Positions 51,399 to 61,427 of a stretch of DNA of 64,000 nucleotides are shown piece by piece. Origin of the DNA: an uncultured Paracoccaceae bacterium (GTDB taxonomy: Bacteria; Pseudomonadota; Alphaproteobacteria; Rhodobacterales; Rhodobacteraceae); NCBI GenBank assembly GCA_947492475.1, contig CANLNM010000005.1, positions 62,001 through 126,000 on the forward strand, read 5' to 3'. Below the pieces are notes generated by a model. It did no database searches, was not told the origin of the DNA, and saw only the letters and a list, made by a program, of their open reading frames with translations. The translations under genes and the position numbers were made by a program. The number at the start of each line of letters is the position of its first letter. Position 1 is the first letter of the stretch.

Positions 51399-52718
51399 TC
51401 ACTCTTTGAGGACACGCACCTCTCTTTGTGGGAACGGAATGGCGATGTCGTTTTCTGTGAACGCATCCCAGAGTGCCAGATAGACATTGCCGCGAATATT
51501 GGTCAGGCCACCGGTTGGGTCTTCGATCCAGAACCGCAGAATGTAGTCGACGGAACTGTCACCAAACCCAACGATGTGACAAACAGGTGGGCGAAATTCC
51601 AGAACCCGATCGACGCTTTTGGCGGCTTCGATCGCAATGCGACGCACATCATGGGGGCTGTTGTCATAGGCGGTGCCAAAATGAATATCGAGCCGCACAT
51701 AATCATTGGAATGGGACCAGTTGACCACCTGCCCCGTGATCAAGTCTTCGTTCGGGATCAGGTATTCTTTGCCATTGCGTGTCACCACGGATGTATACCG
51801 CGCGCCCAGCGTGTTGATCCAACCAAAGGTTTCGCCCAGCGAAATCACATCCCCCGGCTTGATCGATTTATCCAGCAAAATGATGACGCCCGATACCAGA
51901 TTGGACACCACTTTTTGCAAACCAAAGCCAAGCCCGACGCCAATCGCGCCAGAAAACACCGCAAGCCCGGTCAAATCCAACCCCACGGCGCGAAGCCCAA
52001 CAAAAAACGCCACGCCATAGAGTATCAGTTGCAGAAATTTAACTGCCAACACCTGCATAGACGGGCTGATTTCGGCGTTGGATCGGATCTGAGACGTGGC
52101 CGTTTGCGCCAGAAAACGCGCAATAAAGAAGAACAATCCAAGGATGAACACCGCCTGCAGCACCATCCAGATCGAAATCCGCATATCGCCCAGCTCTAGC
52201 GCCAGACCGTCCAGTAACACTTCGGTTTCAGCGGTCAGACCCAGAATGCGCAGCGTCACCCAAGCCCAGGCGCCATAGCGCACAATCGCACGCAATGCAG
52301 TGTTACCAATCAGCCGCGTCGCAAAGGCGACAATCAGCCAAGCCAGCGCCAGGTTTGCAATGATCGCCAACAAGTACGACCGGGAAGGCCATGTTATTTC
52401 TCGTAAAATTGCAACGGTGATCCATATCAGGATCACAAACACAATCATCCGCATGCGTTTGCGGATAACGATCAAAGCGCGCAGCCGCCATTTGGGCCAG
52501 CCTTCGCGGGCACGCATCCAATCGGTCAGTTTGGGCTGTAACAATCGCGCCGCAAAATGCGCGATCAAAAACAGCGCCAGTGCACCCAGCAATTGATAGG
52601 CCGTGATCGGACGCAACAGGCTCTCAAAAACGCTGACCCCTTGGTCCAACAACCCACGCACGGTTTCCAGCAACGTTGCGGCTTGGTCTTCTAGGTTTGG
52701 TGTTTCTTCGTTTTCCAT
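51399..52718 (-). CDS. MscS-family mechanosensitive ion channel
   Basis: A 439-aa membrane protein. After an acidic N-terminus come about five helices, then the conserved pore-lining region LTGLAVFSGAIGVGLGFGLQ followed by VVSNLVSGVIILLDKSIKPG, which is the MscS TM3 and start of the beta domain, and EYLIPNEDLITGQVVNWSHS. It releases solutes on hypo-osmotic shock. The ATG at 52718 has AGGGCAT in front; a further upstream in-frame start adds 15 residues. Confidence 0.93.
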   Translation of the reverse strand: MENEETPNLEDQAATLLETVRGLLDQGVSVFESLLRPITAYQLLGALALFLIAHFAARLLQPKLTDWMRAREGWPKWRLRALIVIRKRMRMIVFVILIWITVAILREITWPSRSYLLAIIANLALAWLIVAFATRLIGNTALRAIVRYGAWAWVTLRILGLTAETEVLLDGLALELGDMRISIWMVLQAVFILGLFFFIARFLAQTATSQIRSNAEISPSMQVLAVKFLQLILYGVAFFVGLRAVGLDLTGLAVFSGAIGVGLGFGLQKVVSNLVSGVIILLDKSIKPGDVISLGETFGWINTLGARYTSVVTRNGKEYLIPNEDLITGQVVNWSHSNDYVRLDIHFGTAYDNSPHDVRRIAIEAAKSVDRVLEFRPPVCHIVGFGDSSVDYILRFWIEDPTGGLTNIRGNVYLALWDAFTENDIAIPFPQREVRVLKE

Positions 52719-52841
52719 ATGCCCTGCCCTTGCCCCCAATGTGTCGCGCATATTCGCCCAAGGCAAGCAAATGCACGATTGCAGACAAACCTATATAGAC
52801 CGTGACTTGAAGCGCGCGCCGCGCGGGTGTATCTGGGACGC

Positions 52842-52951
52842 ATGACTCGGATTATTGATATGGATGATCGTGCCCGGCTGCCTTGGCGGTTTTTTAGGGC
52901 GACGCTGACCATTGTGTCCCGCCTTTAGGGCGAACCATCCCTGTCGCCTAA
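52842..52951 (+). promoter_or_regulatory. Leader region of leuCD with short frame and inverted repeat
   Basis: A 28-codon frame (52842-52928) starts at ATG and ends at TAG 58 nt before leuC; GGGAC precedes it weakly. Overlapping it, TTAGGGCGAC (52894-52903) is partly complementary to GTCGCCTAA (52943-52951), with one bulge, and TTTAGGGCGA occurs twice. The peptide is not rich in Leu, so a classical leader peptide is unlikely, but the fold may control leuC. Confidence 0.3.
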
Positions 52952-52986
52952 CCTAAATTCAGACAAATCCACGGGAGAGGAACACC

Positions 52987-54393
52987 ATGACCGCCCCGAA
53001 GACACTTTATGATAAAATCTGGGATGCCCATGTTGCCCACGAGGCAGAAGACGGCACCTGTTTGCTCTATATCGACCGCCATCTGGTCCACGAAGTGACC
53101 AGCCCGCAAGCCTTTGAAGGGTTGCGTATGGCAGGTCGCGGCGTGCATGCGCCCGACAAAACCATTGCTGTGCCGGATCACAATGTGCCGACCACGCTGG
53201 ACCGCGCCAAAGGCATCGACAACGAAGAATCCCGCATTCAGGTCGAAGCCTTGGACAAAAACGCCAAGGAATTTGGCATCCATTACTATCCCGTGTCCGA
53301 CGTGCGGCAGGGCATCGTGCATATCGTTGGCCCCGAACAGGGCTGGACATTGCCCGGTATGACCGTTGTGTGCGGCGACAGCCACACCGCGACCCACGGG
53401 GCCTTTGGTGCTTTGGCACACGGCATCGGCACATCCGAGGTCGAACATGTGTTGGCCACCCAGACGCTGATCCAGCGCAAGGGCAAAAACATGAAGGTCG
53501 AAATCACTGGCAAACTGAACCCGGGCGTCACCGCCAAGGACATCACGCTGGCTGTGATCGGCGAAACCGGCACCGGTGGCGGCACAGGCTATGTGATCGA
53601 ATATTGCGGTGAAGCCATTCGCGATCTGTCCATGGAAGGCCGCATGACGGTCTGTAACATGGCCATCGAAGGCGGCGCACGCGCTGGCATGATCGCGCCG
53701 GATCAAACCACATTTGACTATGTCAAAGGTCGCCCACACGCCCCCAAAGGCGCACAATGGGAAGCCGCGCTAAACTGGTGGAAAACGCTGTACACCGACG
53801 AAGGCGCGCATTTCGACAAAGTTGTGACCCTGAAAGGCGAAGACATTCAGCCGGTTGTGACTTGGGGCACCTCGCCCGAGGATGTCCTGCCGATCACCGC
53901 AACCGTCCCACACCCGTCCGACTTCGAAGGCGGCAAAGTCGACGCGGCGGCACGTTCCATTGAATATATGGGGCTAACTCCGGGCCAAAAACTGACCGAC
54001 ATCGAAATCGACACCGTGTTTATCGGGTCCTGCACCAATGGCCGTATCGAAGATCTGCGCGCCGTGGCTGATGTGGTCAAAGGCAAAAAGATCAAAGACG
54101 GCATGCGTGCCATGATCGTGCCCGGCTCTGGTCTGGTGCGCGCCCAAGCCGAAGAAGAGGGTCTGGCGGATATTTTCCAAGAGGCCGGCTTTGAATGGCG
54201 TTTGGCGGGCTGTTCCATGTGTCTGGCGATGAACCCCGATCAGCTGAGCGAAGGCGAACGCTGCGCGGCCACATCCAACCGCAACTTCGAAGGTCGCCAA
54301 GGCTACAAAGGCCGCACGCACCTTGTGTCCCCCGCCATGGCAGCCGCGGCTGCATTGACCGGGAAACTGACTGACATCCGGGAGCTGATGTAA
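52987..54393 (+). CDS. leuC: 3-isopropylmalate dehydratase large subunit
   Basis: A 468-aa aconitase-like enzyme of leucine synthesis. [18 protein letters not shown] is the N-terminal motif, [20 protein letters not shown] follows, and the [4Fe-4S] Cys are in FIGSCTNGR and [19 protein letters not shown] precedes the ATG. It works with LeuD, encoded next with one nt overlap. Confidence 0.98.
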   Translation: MTAPKTLYDKIWDAHVAHEAEDGTCLLYIDRHLVHEVTSPQAFEGLRMAGRGVHAPDKTIAVPDHNVPTTLDRAKGIDNEESRIQVEALDKNAKEFGIHYYPVSDVRQGIVHIVGPEQGWTLPGMTVVCGDSHTATHGAFGALAHGIGTSEVEHVLATQTLIQRKGKNMKVEITGKLNPGVTAKDITLAVIGETGTGGGTGYVIEYCGEAIRDLSMEGRMTVCNMAIEGGARAGMIAPDQTTFDYVKGRPHAPKGAQWEAALNWWKTLYTDEGAHFDKVVTLKGEDIQPVVTWGTSPEDVLPITATVPHPSDFEGGKVDAAARSIEYMGLTPGQKLTDIEIDTVFIGSCTNGRIEDLRAVADVVKGKKIKDGMRAMIVPGSGLVRAQAEEEGLADIFQEAGFEWRLAGCSMCLAMNPDQLSEGERCAATSNRNFEGRQGYKGRTHLVSPAMAAAAALTGKLTDIRELM

Positions 54394-54998
54394 TGGAAAA
54401 GTTTGAAAAACTGTCCGGAATTGCGGCACCTATGCCGCTGGTGAATATCGACACCGATATGATCATCCCCAAAGTGTTCTTGAAATCCATCGCCCGCACC
54501 GGGTTTGGCAAGAACCTGTTTGACGAAATGCGCTATAACCGCGACGGCAGCGAAATCCCTGATTTTGTGCTGAACAAACCGCAATATCGCGAAGCATCCA
54601 TTCTGGTCGCCGGCGATAATTTCGGCTGTGGCTCGTCGCGGGAACACGCCCCTTGGGCCATCGCGGATTTCGGCATCAAATGCGTGATCTCAACCTCGTT
54701 TGCCGACATTTTCTTCAACAATTGCTTTAAAAACGGCATCTTGCCTGTGGTTCTGCCACAGGAACAGGTCGATCTGTTGATGAAAGACGCGGAAAAAGGC
54801 GCCAATGCCCGGATCGAAGTTGATCTAATTGAGCAAACCATCACATCTTCGGATGGCGAAGTCATTTCGTTCGAAGTCGACGCGCACAAAAAGCATTGCT
54901 TGCTCGAAGGTCTGGACGATATCGGCCAAACCATGGCTAAAGTGTCCAGCATCGAAGCATTCGAAGCCAAGGCCAGCCAAGACCGCCCTTGGGTTTAA
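54393..54998 (+). CDS. leuD: 3-isopropylmalate dehydratase small subunit
   Basis: A 201-aa swivelling-domain subunit. [19 protein letters not shown] is the N-terminal motif and [20 protein letters not shown] the signature. It completes the isomerase with LeuC. The gene overlaps leuC by TAATG and ends in a terminator. Confidence 0.98.
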   Translation: MEKFEKLSGIAAPMPLVNIDTDMIIPKVFLKSIARTGFGKNLFDEMRYNRDGSEIPDFVLNKPQYREASILVAGDNFGCGSSREHAPWAIADFGIKCVISTSFADIFFNNCFKNGILPVVLPQEQVDLLMKDAEKGANARIEVDLIEQTITSSDGEVISFEVDAHKKHCLLEGLDDIGQTMAKVSSIEAFEAKASQDRPWV

Positions 54999-55016
54999 AG
55001 CACAGATATTCTGATA

Positions 55017-55044
55017 AAGGCCGGGCATTTGTCCGGCCTTTTTT
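55017..55044 (+). terminator. Rho-independent terminator of leuCD
   Basis: AAGGCCGG (55017-55024) pairs with CCGGCCTT (55033-55040), 8-nt loop, then TTTT. Strong and well placed. Confidence 0.92.
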
Positions 55045-55112
55045 CTTTCCTGCAAAATCATCCCCTTAGCGGTTAACAAAAATTAACCCCCGACGGGTTG
55101 CCAATCACACTA

Positions 55113-55190
55113 CATTTTGTGGCTAACTCAGCGTTCACCTAACCGATCTGGGGGGCAATATTTACCCTGTCCCGGTTCCGCCACAAAATG
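55113..55190 (+). ncRNA. Candidate structured RNA or regulatory stem in the leuD downstream gap
   Basis: CATTTTGTGGC (55113-55123) is the perfect complement of GCCACAAAATG (55180-55190), 11 pairs. Nested inside are AACCG (55141-55145) with CGGTT (55173-55177). A seven-T run follows near 55231. GGTTAA-N6-TTAACC (55071-55088) stands upstream. This could be a small RNA or the leader of the gene at 55286. The 287-bp gap holds no other clear feature. Confidence 0.35.
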
Positions 55191-55285
55191 GTTGCAATCG
55201 CGCACCAGTTCCTTCGCAAAACCGCCCCTATTTTTTTGCCAACTCAATCAGTGACTTGTAGGGCGAAGTAAAACTGGGCAAGATT

Positions 55286-56233
55286 ATGGCAAAACTGAGG
55301 CACCTCGCAGACGAAGGCGAGGATCAAACTGGGAAAAGAGCGCGGCATCGTATCGTGGTCGACCGGGGCGAGGGAAATAGGGCTGTGATATCTAAGCTGA
55401 CAGGAGCTATCCTGCGGGCGCTGATGGTTGTGTTGCTGATTGCAACACCGTCGATCATGTTACCTGCAATTCACGCGGACACTTCGCAGATCGTGGTCCT
55501 TTTGGGGCTACTTGCGGCGGGGTTCACGTTTGTAGAATATAATTCCAATTATCCAAGCCTGGTCGAATTCCGGGACGCACCGCCGTTTAACCGTGTCCGG
55601 TTTCTGGCGTTGTTTGCATCCGTTTTTGTCCTCTCGGCAATTGCATCTGGCAAGGCCAACCCGACCACGATCACTTTGCTGTTTGAACTGATCGGCGGAC
55701 GTGTGTCTGAACTTCTGGACTTCCCGTATTCGCCTGTTCGTTTGGTTGTGCTGATGATGCCAACCGACACAAATGCGGCGCTGATCGCTGATGTGCGCAT
55801 CGCTGCAGGTCTGTCTTATTTCGTTTCGATCCTGTCGCTGGGCCTGTTTGTACTGATCCTGCGGTTCAAAGGCTGGCCCAGCCAAACCGGCGGATTTAAC
55901 GTCTGGACCAACCTTCCGACTTTTGATCCCACCTCTGGTGGTGACGTCGTGGACCGCCTGAACCGGGATGCAACAGGCAACCTGATTTTGGGCTTTTTGC
56001 TACCTTTCATCATTCCGGCCTTTGTGAAATTGGCGTCTGACTATATCAATCCTGTGAGTCTTGAAAATCAACATACCTTGATTTGGATGATGACCGCATG
56101 GGCGTTTTTGCCAGCCAGCCTTTTGATGCGCGGCATTGCAATGAACCGCGTGGCACAGATGATCGTCAATCAACGCCGCCGCGCCTATGCAGCGGCCCAT
56201 GGCGAAGATGTGCACGGCGCGGTGCACGCGTAA
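55286..56233 (+). CDS. Polytopic membrane protein of unknown function, 315 aa
   Basis: A charged cytoplasmic N-terminus (about 1-40) precedes five or six hydrophobic helices (near 42-60, 66-84, 105-125, 170-190, 228-250, 262-282). No transporter or enzyme motif is evident; LIGGRVSELLDFPYSPVR and QHTLIWMMTAWAFLP look conserved. I recall no named family. It is followed by the EEP gene with the stop TAA sharing one base with the proposed ATT start. Confidence 0.75.
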   Translation: MAKLRHLADEGEDQTGKRARHRIVVDRGEGNRAVISKLTGAILRALMVVLLIATPSIMLPAIHADTSQIVVLLGLLAAGFTFVEYNSNYPSLVEFRDAPPFNRVRFLALFASVFVLSAIASGKANPTTITLLFELIGGRVSELLDFPYSPVRLVVLMMPTDTNAALIADVRIAAGLSYFVSILSLGLFVLILRFKGWPSQTGGFNVWTNLPTFDPTSGGDVVDRLNRDATGNLILGFLLPFIIPAFVKLASDYINPVSLENQHTLIWMMTAWAFLPASLLMRGIAMNRVAQMIVNQRRRAYAAAHGEDVHGAVHA

Positions 56234-57324
56234 TTCGGCCGTTTATTCAACACTGTATCGCAGGCCTGTGGGCCGTGGTTCTATCCACAGCCATCGCCCA
56301 CGCAGACACCCTGCGCGTTGCCACCTTTGCCGCCCCGCTTAGTCGCGACGGTCCGGGTTTGTTGCTGCGGGATCTTACCAAGGGCGACGCGCAGATCGAT
56401 GCCATTGCCGCAATCATTGCCCAAACGTCGCCTGACATTCTGCTGCTCACCAATTTTGACTATGATTATGACGGCGTGACTTTGCGCACCTTTGCCGATC
56501 ATCTGGCCGGGCTTGGTGCGTCTTATCCCTATCTCTTTGCCACCCGGCCCAATTCTGGGACGCCAACCGGCGTGGATATGGATGGCAATGGCCGACTGGG
56601 CGAAGCGCGCGATGCCCAAGGATATGGCCGTTTTGCAGGCGATGGCGGGCTGGCGATCCTGTCGCGCGCGCCAATCCTCACGGATCAGGTGCAGGATTAC
56701 ACCGATCGTCTGTGGCAGAGCTATGACTGGGCCGAAATGCCCGTTATGCACGATAGCCCCTTTCCGTCGGCCATGGCCCTGTCCCTGCAACGATTGTCCA
56801 GCACCGCCCATTGGGTTGTGCCGATCGACACCAAAGATGGCCCCATAACGTTATTGGCTTTTTCAGCCACTCCGCCTGTTTTTGATGGACCCGAGGATCG
56901 AAACGGATTGCGCAATCGCGATGAAATCCGGTTTTGGCAACACTTTTTAGACGGTGAATTGGGGCCCGTTCCGCAATCGCATTTTGTGCTGCTTGGCAAT
57001 GCCAATCTGGACCCACATGACGCCGAAGGCCGGACGGAAACCATCCAGTCCTTGTTAAACGATCCGCGTTTGCAGGATCCAGAACCCCGTAGTGAGGGCG
57101 GACAATCGTCCCAAAGCCCCGATCATTCCGGGGATCCCAGCCTTGATACGGTTGACTGGCCAGAAGATGGCCCCGGCAATTTGCGGGTGTCTTATGTGCT
57201 GCCCTCAGCCGATTGGGTGGTTGAGGATAGCGGTGTGTTCTGGCCTGATGATCCGGGCCTATTGGGCGATGACGGGCTTGCTGCTGGGTCGCATCGTCTG
57301 GTCTGGGTGGACCTGCGCCGCTAG
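56233..57324 (+). CDS. Secreted endonuclease/exonuclease/phosphatase family protein with ATT start
   Basis: A protein of about 363 aa. The N-terminus from 56233 (IRPFIQHCIAGLWAVVLSTA) is a good signal peptide. The mature protein has LRVATFAAPLSRDGPGLLLR, DILLLTNFDYDYDG, GGLAILSRAPI and FVLLGNANLDPHDAEG, the EEP-fold landmarks. There is no ATG, GTG or TTG between 56098 and 56274 in frame, whereas ATT at 56233 overlaps the upstream TAA as TAATT, in place of the TAATG seen elsewhere. So a rare ATT start is proposed. Substrate unknown; nuclease or phosphodiesterase likely. Its 3' end overlaps the convergent gene by 66 nt. Confidence 0.75.
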   Translation: MRPFIQHCIAGLWAVVLSTAIAHADTLRVATFAAPLSRDGPGLLLRDLTKGDAQIDAIAAIIAQTSPDILLLTNFDYDYDGVTLRTFADHLAGLGASYPYLFATRPNSGTPTGVDMDGNGRLGEARDAQGYGRFAGDGGLAILSRAPILTDQVQDYTDRLWQSYDWAEMPVMHDSPFPSAMALSLQRLSSTAHWVVPIDTKDGPITLLAFSATPPVFDGPEDRNGLRNRDEIRFWQHFLDGELGPVPQSHFVLLGNANLDPHDAEGRTETIQSLLNDPRLQDPEPRSEGGQSSQSPDHSGDPSLDTVDWPEDGPGNLRVSYVLPSADWVVEDSGVFWPDDPGLLGDDGLAAGSHRLVWVDLRR

Positions 57325-58167
57325 GGCGTGACTTAGGACATCGTCCAAATGGGTTGGCCGGAAATCTGGCAACAATTCGGTCAGTTTTTCCCCGTTTAAC
57401 CGGTGGGGAATGTTCCACAAATAGCGCATTTCCATCAATTCGCGTGCCAATTCCCAGAACGGTGACAGCAATCGCATGATCGCCCACGGAAAGCCGCCCA
57501 ATGTTAGGTCACGCTCGGAAATGTCGCCCAGTTTATGGGCCAACTCACGGGTCGTCATGGTGATGCCCGCAAATGGAACATCCTCAAATTGCGCAAGCAA
57601 ATGACGTTTCGCAGCCAGCATTTGCGCCGCTTGCGCCCAATCAGGCACATAACAATAGCTGTGCAGCGCATCCGGATCGCCCGGACTGACAACCCGTCCT
57701 TTGTTGATATTGCGAAGATGCACCATCTGCATCACGTCGCCATTGCCATCCGGATCGATAAAATCACCGGCCCGCAATACAATGGTCTGCACGCCAGACG
57801 CTTGATAGGCGCGTTCCATATCCTCGCGGATTTTGCCTTTGCGTGTCACCGGCGCGTGGGGCGTGTGTTCGCTCCATTCCCCGCCCTGCCCGTCCAGATT
57901 ATAGACATTGCCGGGCACAATTACGGTTGCGCCATTGGCTTTGGCGGCGGCAATCACCTGCTGGGTGATCTGCGGGATCAGCGTGGCCCAATTGTGATAG
58001 GCGGGCGGGTTCAGCCCATTGACGATCACATCACAGCCTTTGGCAGCGGCAACCATATCAGTGCCACGTTCATACCGACGCACGGTCCAACCCGCATTCC
58101 AAAACGCCTCGGCGGCGCGACTGCCAATTTTGCCATTGGCCCCTAAAATCAACACACTGTCGGTCAT
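57259..58167 (-). CDS. NAD(P)-binding epimerase/NmrA-like protein
   Basis: A 302-aa short-chain dehydrogenase-like protein of the atypical, epimerase group. VLILGANGKIGSRAAEAFW is the dinucleotide-binding loop, VIVPGNVYNLDG and YQASGVQTIVLRAGDFIDPD are the later motifs; the catalytic YXXXK is not evident. It is divergent from the LysR gene, which is thus the likely regulator. The 3' end overlaps the EEP gene. Confidence 0.82.
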   Translation of the reverse strand: MTDSVLILGANGKIGSRAAEAFWNAGWTVRRYERGTDMVAAAKGCDVIVNGLNPPAYHNWATLIPQITQQVIAAAKANGATVIVPGNVYNLDGQGGEWSEHTPHAPVTRKGKIREDMERAYQASGVQTIVLRAGDFIDPDGNGDVMQMVHLRNINKGRVVSPGDPDALHSYCYVPDWAQAAQMLAAKRHLLAQFEDVPFAGITMTTRELAHKLGDISERDLTLGGFPWAIMRLLSPFWELARELMEMRYLWNIPHRLNGEKLTELLPDFRPTHLDDVLSHALAAQVHPDQTMRPSSKPVIAQ

Positions 58168-58248
58168 GGTCGCCTCCTGATTGCGAACTTACCCCGACCC
58201 TACCCCATTCAGATCAGCATGAGGATTGCGGAAAAACGCATATATGAT

Positions 58249-58266
58249 ATTCAATTCTGTATGAAT
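58249..58266. promoter_or_regulatory. LysR-type binding box overlapping the regulator start
   Basis: ATTCA-N8-TGAAT (58249-58266) is a dyad with the T-N11-A pattern favoured by LysR proteins. It covers the LysR start codon, which would allow autorepression and control of the divergent gene. Confidence 0.4.
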
Positions 58267-59157
58267 AATCCGCTCTCTAGCCTCGACTGGTCGCTGATCC
58301 GCGCCTTTTTAGCCGTCGCTGAACAGGGCAGCCTGTCTGCTGCGGCCCGGCATCTAGGGGCATCACAACCCACGCTGGGACGGCAAATCAAAGCCATAGA
58401 ATCCCAATTAGGGGCTGACCTTTTTCATCGCCATTCCAAAGGGTTCGAGTTGACGCCTCTGGGCCAATCCATGTTGCCGCCCGCCCAAATCATGCGGGAC
58501 GCGGCCCATCAGATCGACCTGAAAGCCGCCGGTCAGGTCGATCACCTAGAAGGCAGCGTGCGCATCACCGCCTCTGTGGCCACGTCGATTTATCATATGC
58601 CCGACATCATATCGCGCCTGCGCCAAGAAGAGCCGCGTATTCAGATCGATCTGGTGCCCAGCGACGAAAGCACGAACCTGCTCTATCGTGAGGCCGATAT
58701 TGCGGTGCGGATGTTCAAACCGCAGCAACTGGATTTGATCACGCAATATTTGGGCGAACTTGAGCTGGGGATTTTTGCGTCGCACTCTTATCTACAGCGG
58801 CGCGGCGCCCCTCAGACCCTGTCAGAATTGGCCAGTCATGACATCGTGGGATACGACCACAACACCGCAATTATCGACGGCATGGCGCAGGCCGGCATTC
58901 CTGCCACGCGCGACATGTTTCCGGTGCGCTGCGACGACAATGCGGCCTATTGGGAACTGATCAAGGCAGGATGCGGCATTGGATTCGCCCAGCGCTGTGT
59001 GGGCAATGCCACACCGGGGATAACCGAGTTGGACTTTGGCCTGACAATACCAGGGTTGCCCGTTTGGCTCACCGCCCACGAAGCCATGCGCCACACGCCC
59101 CGCATCCGCCGGGTCTGGGACGTTTTGGCAGAGGCGCTTAAACCCCTCATGGGTTGA
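58261..59157 (+). CDS. LysR-family transcriptional regulator
   Basis: A 298-aa regulator. The HTH is at about 5-65 ([40 protein letters not shown]), the effector domain from about 95. The ATG at 58261 is chosen because the HTH begins right after it; the frame continues 14 codons upstream. Divergent from the NAD(P)-binding gene, it likely controls that gene and itself. The ligand cannot be told. Confidence 0.93.
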   Translation: MNNPLSSLDWSLIRAFLAVAEQGSLSAAARHLGASQPTLGRQIKAIESQLGADLFHRHSKGFELTPLGQSMLPPAQIMRDAAHQIDLKAAGQVDHLEGSVRITASVATSIYHMPDIISRLRQEEPRIQIDLVPSDESTNLLYREADIAVRMFKPQQLDLITQYLGELELGIFASHSYLQRRGAPQTLSELASHDIVGYDHNTAIIDGMAQAGIPATRDMFPVRCDDNAAYWELIKAGCGIGFAQRCVGNATPGITELDFGLTIPGLPVWLTAHEAMRHTPRIRRVWDVLAEALKPLMG

Positions 59158-59213
59158 ACCTTTGCTGCGTTTTCGATACCCGGAACGCAACATTTGAAAA
59201 TGAGGAATCCCCC

Positions 59214-60317
59214 ATGTCGAACCCATCCATTCTGATCCTGCCCGGCGACGGCATTGGCCCCGAAGTGATGTCCGAAGTCAAAAAGATCATCACTTGGTTT
59301 GGCGATAAACGTGACCTGACATTTGACGTGTCTGAGGACCTGGTGGGCGGCGCGGCCTATGACGCGCATGGCGTGCCGCTGCATGACGACACGATGGCCA
59401 AAGCCCAAGAGGTGGACGCCGTTTTGTTGGGTGCCGTGGGTGGCCCGGCCTATGACGATCTGGATTTCAGCGTCAAACCAGAACGCGGCCTGCTGCGTCT
59501 GCGCAAAGAAATGGATTTGTTTTCCAACCTGCGTCCTGCGCAGTGTTTTGACGCGCTGGCCGATTTTTCATCCCTGAAAAAGGACATCGTTGCTGGTCTG
59601 GACATCATGATCGTGCGCGAATTGACGTCGGGCGTTTATTTCGGTGAACCGCGCGGCATCAGCGAACAGAATGGCGAACGTGTGGGCATCAACACCCAGC
59701 GCTACACCGAAAGCGAAATCCGCCGCGTGGCGATTTCTGCGTTTGAACTGGCCAAACGCCGCAACAATCGCGTGTGTTCCATGGAAAAAGCCAACGTGAT
59801 GGAATCCGGTATCCTGTGGCGTGACGTTGTGACCGAAGTGCACAAAGACTATCCCGAAGTCGAACTGTCCCACATGTATGCCGACAATGGCGCCATGCAG
59901 CTGGTGCGCGCGCCCAAGCAATTTGACGTCATCCTGACCGACAACCTGTTTGGCGACATCCTGTCCGATTGCGCCGCAATGCTGACCGGATCGTTGGGCA
60001 TGTTGCCCTCTGCGTCGCTGGGTGCGCCGATGGAAAATGGCCGCCCCAAGGCGATGTACGAACCCGTACATGGCTCTGCGCCAGACATCACCGGTCAGGG
60101 CAAAGCCAACCCAATCGCCTGTATCCTCAGCTTTGCGATGGCGCTGCGCTATTCCTTTGACCAAGGCGTCGAAGCAGACCGCCTAGAAGCCGCGGTTGAA
60201 AAGGTGCTGGCCGACGGCGTACGCACCGGCGATTTGCTGGCTGGCGAAGGCGTCACACCTGTATCCACCACAGAAATGGGTGCTGCGATCATCGCCGCGC
60301 TGGACGCATCTGTCTAA
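59214..60317 (+). CDS. leuB: 3-isopropylmalate dehydrogenase
   Basis: A 367-aa NAD-dependent enzyme that oxidises and decarboxylates 3-isopropylmalate. [17 protein letters not shown] is the N-terminal motif, [13 protein letters not shown] and NLFGDILSD the substrate and metal site, and [19 protein letters not shown] the NAD site. GAGGAATCC precedes the ATG. It is separated from leuCD by about 4.2 kb of unrelated genes. Confidence 0.98.
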   Translation: MSNPSILILPGDGIGPEVMSEVKKIITWFGDKRDLTFDVSEDLVGGAAYDAHGVPLHDDTMAKAQEVDAVLLGAVGGPAYDDLDFSVKPERGLLRLRKEMDLFSNLRPAQCFDALADFSSLKKDIVAGLDIMIVRELTSGVYFGEPRGISEQNGERVGINTQRYTESEIRRVAISAFELAKRRNNRVCSMEKANVMESGILWRDVVTEVHKDYPEVELSHMYADNGAMQLVRAPKQFDVILTDNLFGDILSDCAAMLTGSLGMLPSASLGAPMENGRPKAMYEPVHGSAPDITGQGKANPIACILSFAMALRYSFDQGVEADRLEAAVEKVLADGVRTGDLLAGEGVTPVSTTEMGAAIIAALDASV

Positions 60318-60994
60318 GCAGGAAAGGCCGCGTTAAACGCCTCCTGCCCGGTCTTTGAAAATCGGATCACACGGGAATTTTCCTCTCGTGTGATCCAACC
60401 CAGATCAAACATCCGATCCATCAACGCGGCCCCAAAGGCACCTGCTAAATGGGATCGACGTTCGCTCCAATCCAGACACGTTCGACATAAGGGGCGTTTC
60501 GCCTGTCGTAACCGATTGGCATCCATGCCAAAATCCGCGATCCATTGGTCCCCGATCGCCGTCACCGCAATATTGTCACGCGCTCCACCCAGCACGTTTT
60601 TTGCCGCCAATGCGTCAAACATCTGCACCCCGGCGGCCCCCGCCAAATGGTCATAACACATACGTGCCGCCCGCAATTGCGGGTCTTTGGGACCTGTGCG
60701 CGTGCGCAAATGGCCCTTGGCCGCGGCCAACCCCATCAACGCCTCAAGCGCATGGCCCACATCATCATCCGCAAGCGCATAATAGCGATGCCGCCCTTGG
60801 GCGCGTGGCCACAAAAGCCCGGCATCAACCATCTGTTTCAAATGCCCTGATGCCGTGGGGGCCGTCACCCCGGATGCCTCTGCCAACTCACCTGCCGTCA
60901 GCGCACGCCCAGACATCAACGCCATTAACATATTGGCACGTGTCGGATCGCCAATCATGGCTCCGATCCGGGTGATATCTGGTCCTTCTTTCAT
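60314..60994 (-). CDS. ArsR-family winged-helix regulator with C-terminal Cys domain
   Basis: A 226-aa protein. The ArsR HTH (about 5-80: [41 protein letters not shown]) is followed by a C-terminal domain with [11 protein letters not shown] and CRTCLDW, which resembles the two-domain ArsR members that sense metals or redox. The start is uncertain (ATG at 60994; other in-frame codons lie upstream up to 61069). It is divergent from the NIPSNAP/ABM pair and likely represses it. It overlaps the leuB stop by 4 nt. Confidence 0.85.
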   Translation of the reverse strand: MKEGPDITRIGAMIGDPTRANMLMALMSGRALTAGELAEASGVTAPTASGHLKQMVDAGLLWPRAQGRHRYYALADDDVGHALEALMGLAAAKGHLRTRTGPKDPQLRAARMCYDHLAGAAGVQMFDALAAKNVLGGARDNIAVTAIGDQWIADFGMDANRLRQAKRPLCRTCLDWSERRSHLAGAFGAALMDRMFDLGWITREENSRVIRFSKTGQEAFNAAFPA

Positions 60995-61103
60995 GTCCAG
61001 ATGATCACGGACCACCCCCACAAAGGTCAAGCCCTGACACTTTGGTCGCGACCAAAACATCACGCACAATCCCTATGGCACAAGACACCCAAAGGAGCCC
61101 CAC

Positions 61104-61427
61104 ATGATCACCTGTATTATTCGTTATCACATCGACCCAGCTCAAAAATCCAACTTTGAAACCTATGCCCGCAATTGGGGGCAATGCATTCCACGTTGTG
61201 GCGCTGATTTGATTGGATATTTTGCCCCTCACGAAGGGTCCACCACATTGGCTTATGGGGTGTATTCCCTGCCATCCCTTGCGGATTATGAAACCTATCG
61301 CGCCCGATTGGCTGCCGATCCGCTGGGGCAGAAAAACTATGAATTTGCCATGGACAACGGGTTTATCCGCCGCGAAGATCGCACATTCCTGAAACTTGCC
61401 TCTGCCCCACATGGGAGGGATCGATGA
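61104..61427 (+). CDS. NIPSNAP-family protein
   Basis: A 107-aa dimeric alpha/beta-barrel-type protein. CIIRYHIDPAQKSNFETYAR and YGVYSLPSLADYETYRARL are NIPSNAP/ferredoxin-like motifs. Substrate unknown; relatives bind small ligands. AAAGGAG precedes the ATG, and its stop overlaps the ABM gene start (ATGA). Confidence 0.85.
   Translation: MITCIIRYHIDPAQKSNFETYARNWGQCIPRCGADLIGYFAPHEGSTTLAYGVYSLPSLADYETYRARLAADPLGQKNYEFAMDNGFIRREDRTFLKLASAPHGRDR

Noticed and set aside
55071-55088. CtrA site upstream of the 315-aa gene
   Set aside because: The two TTAA halves are 6 bp apart rather than the usual 7, so it is reported only as a dyad.
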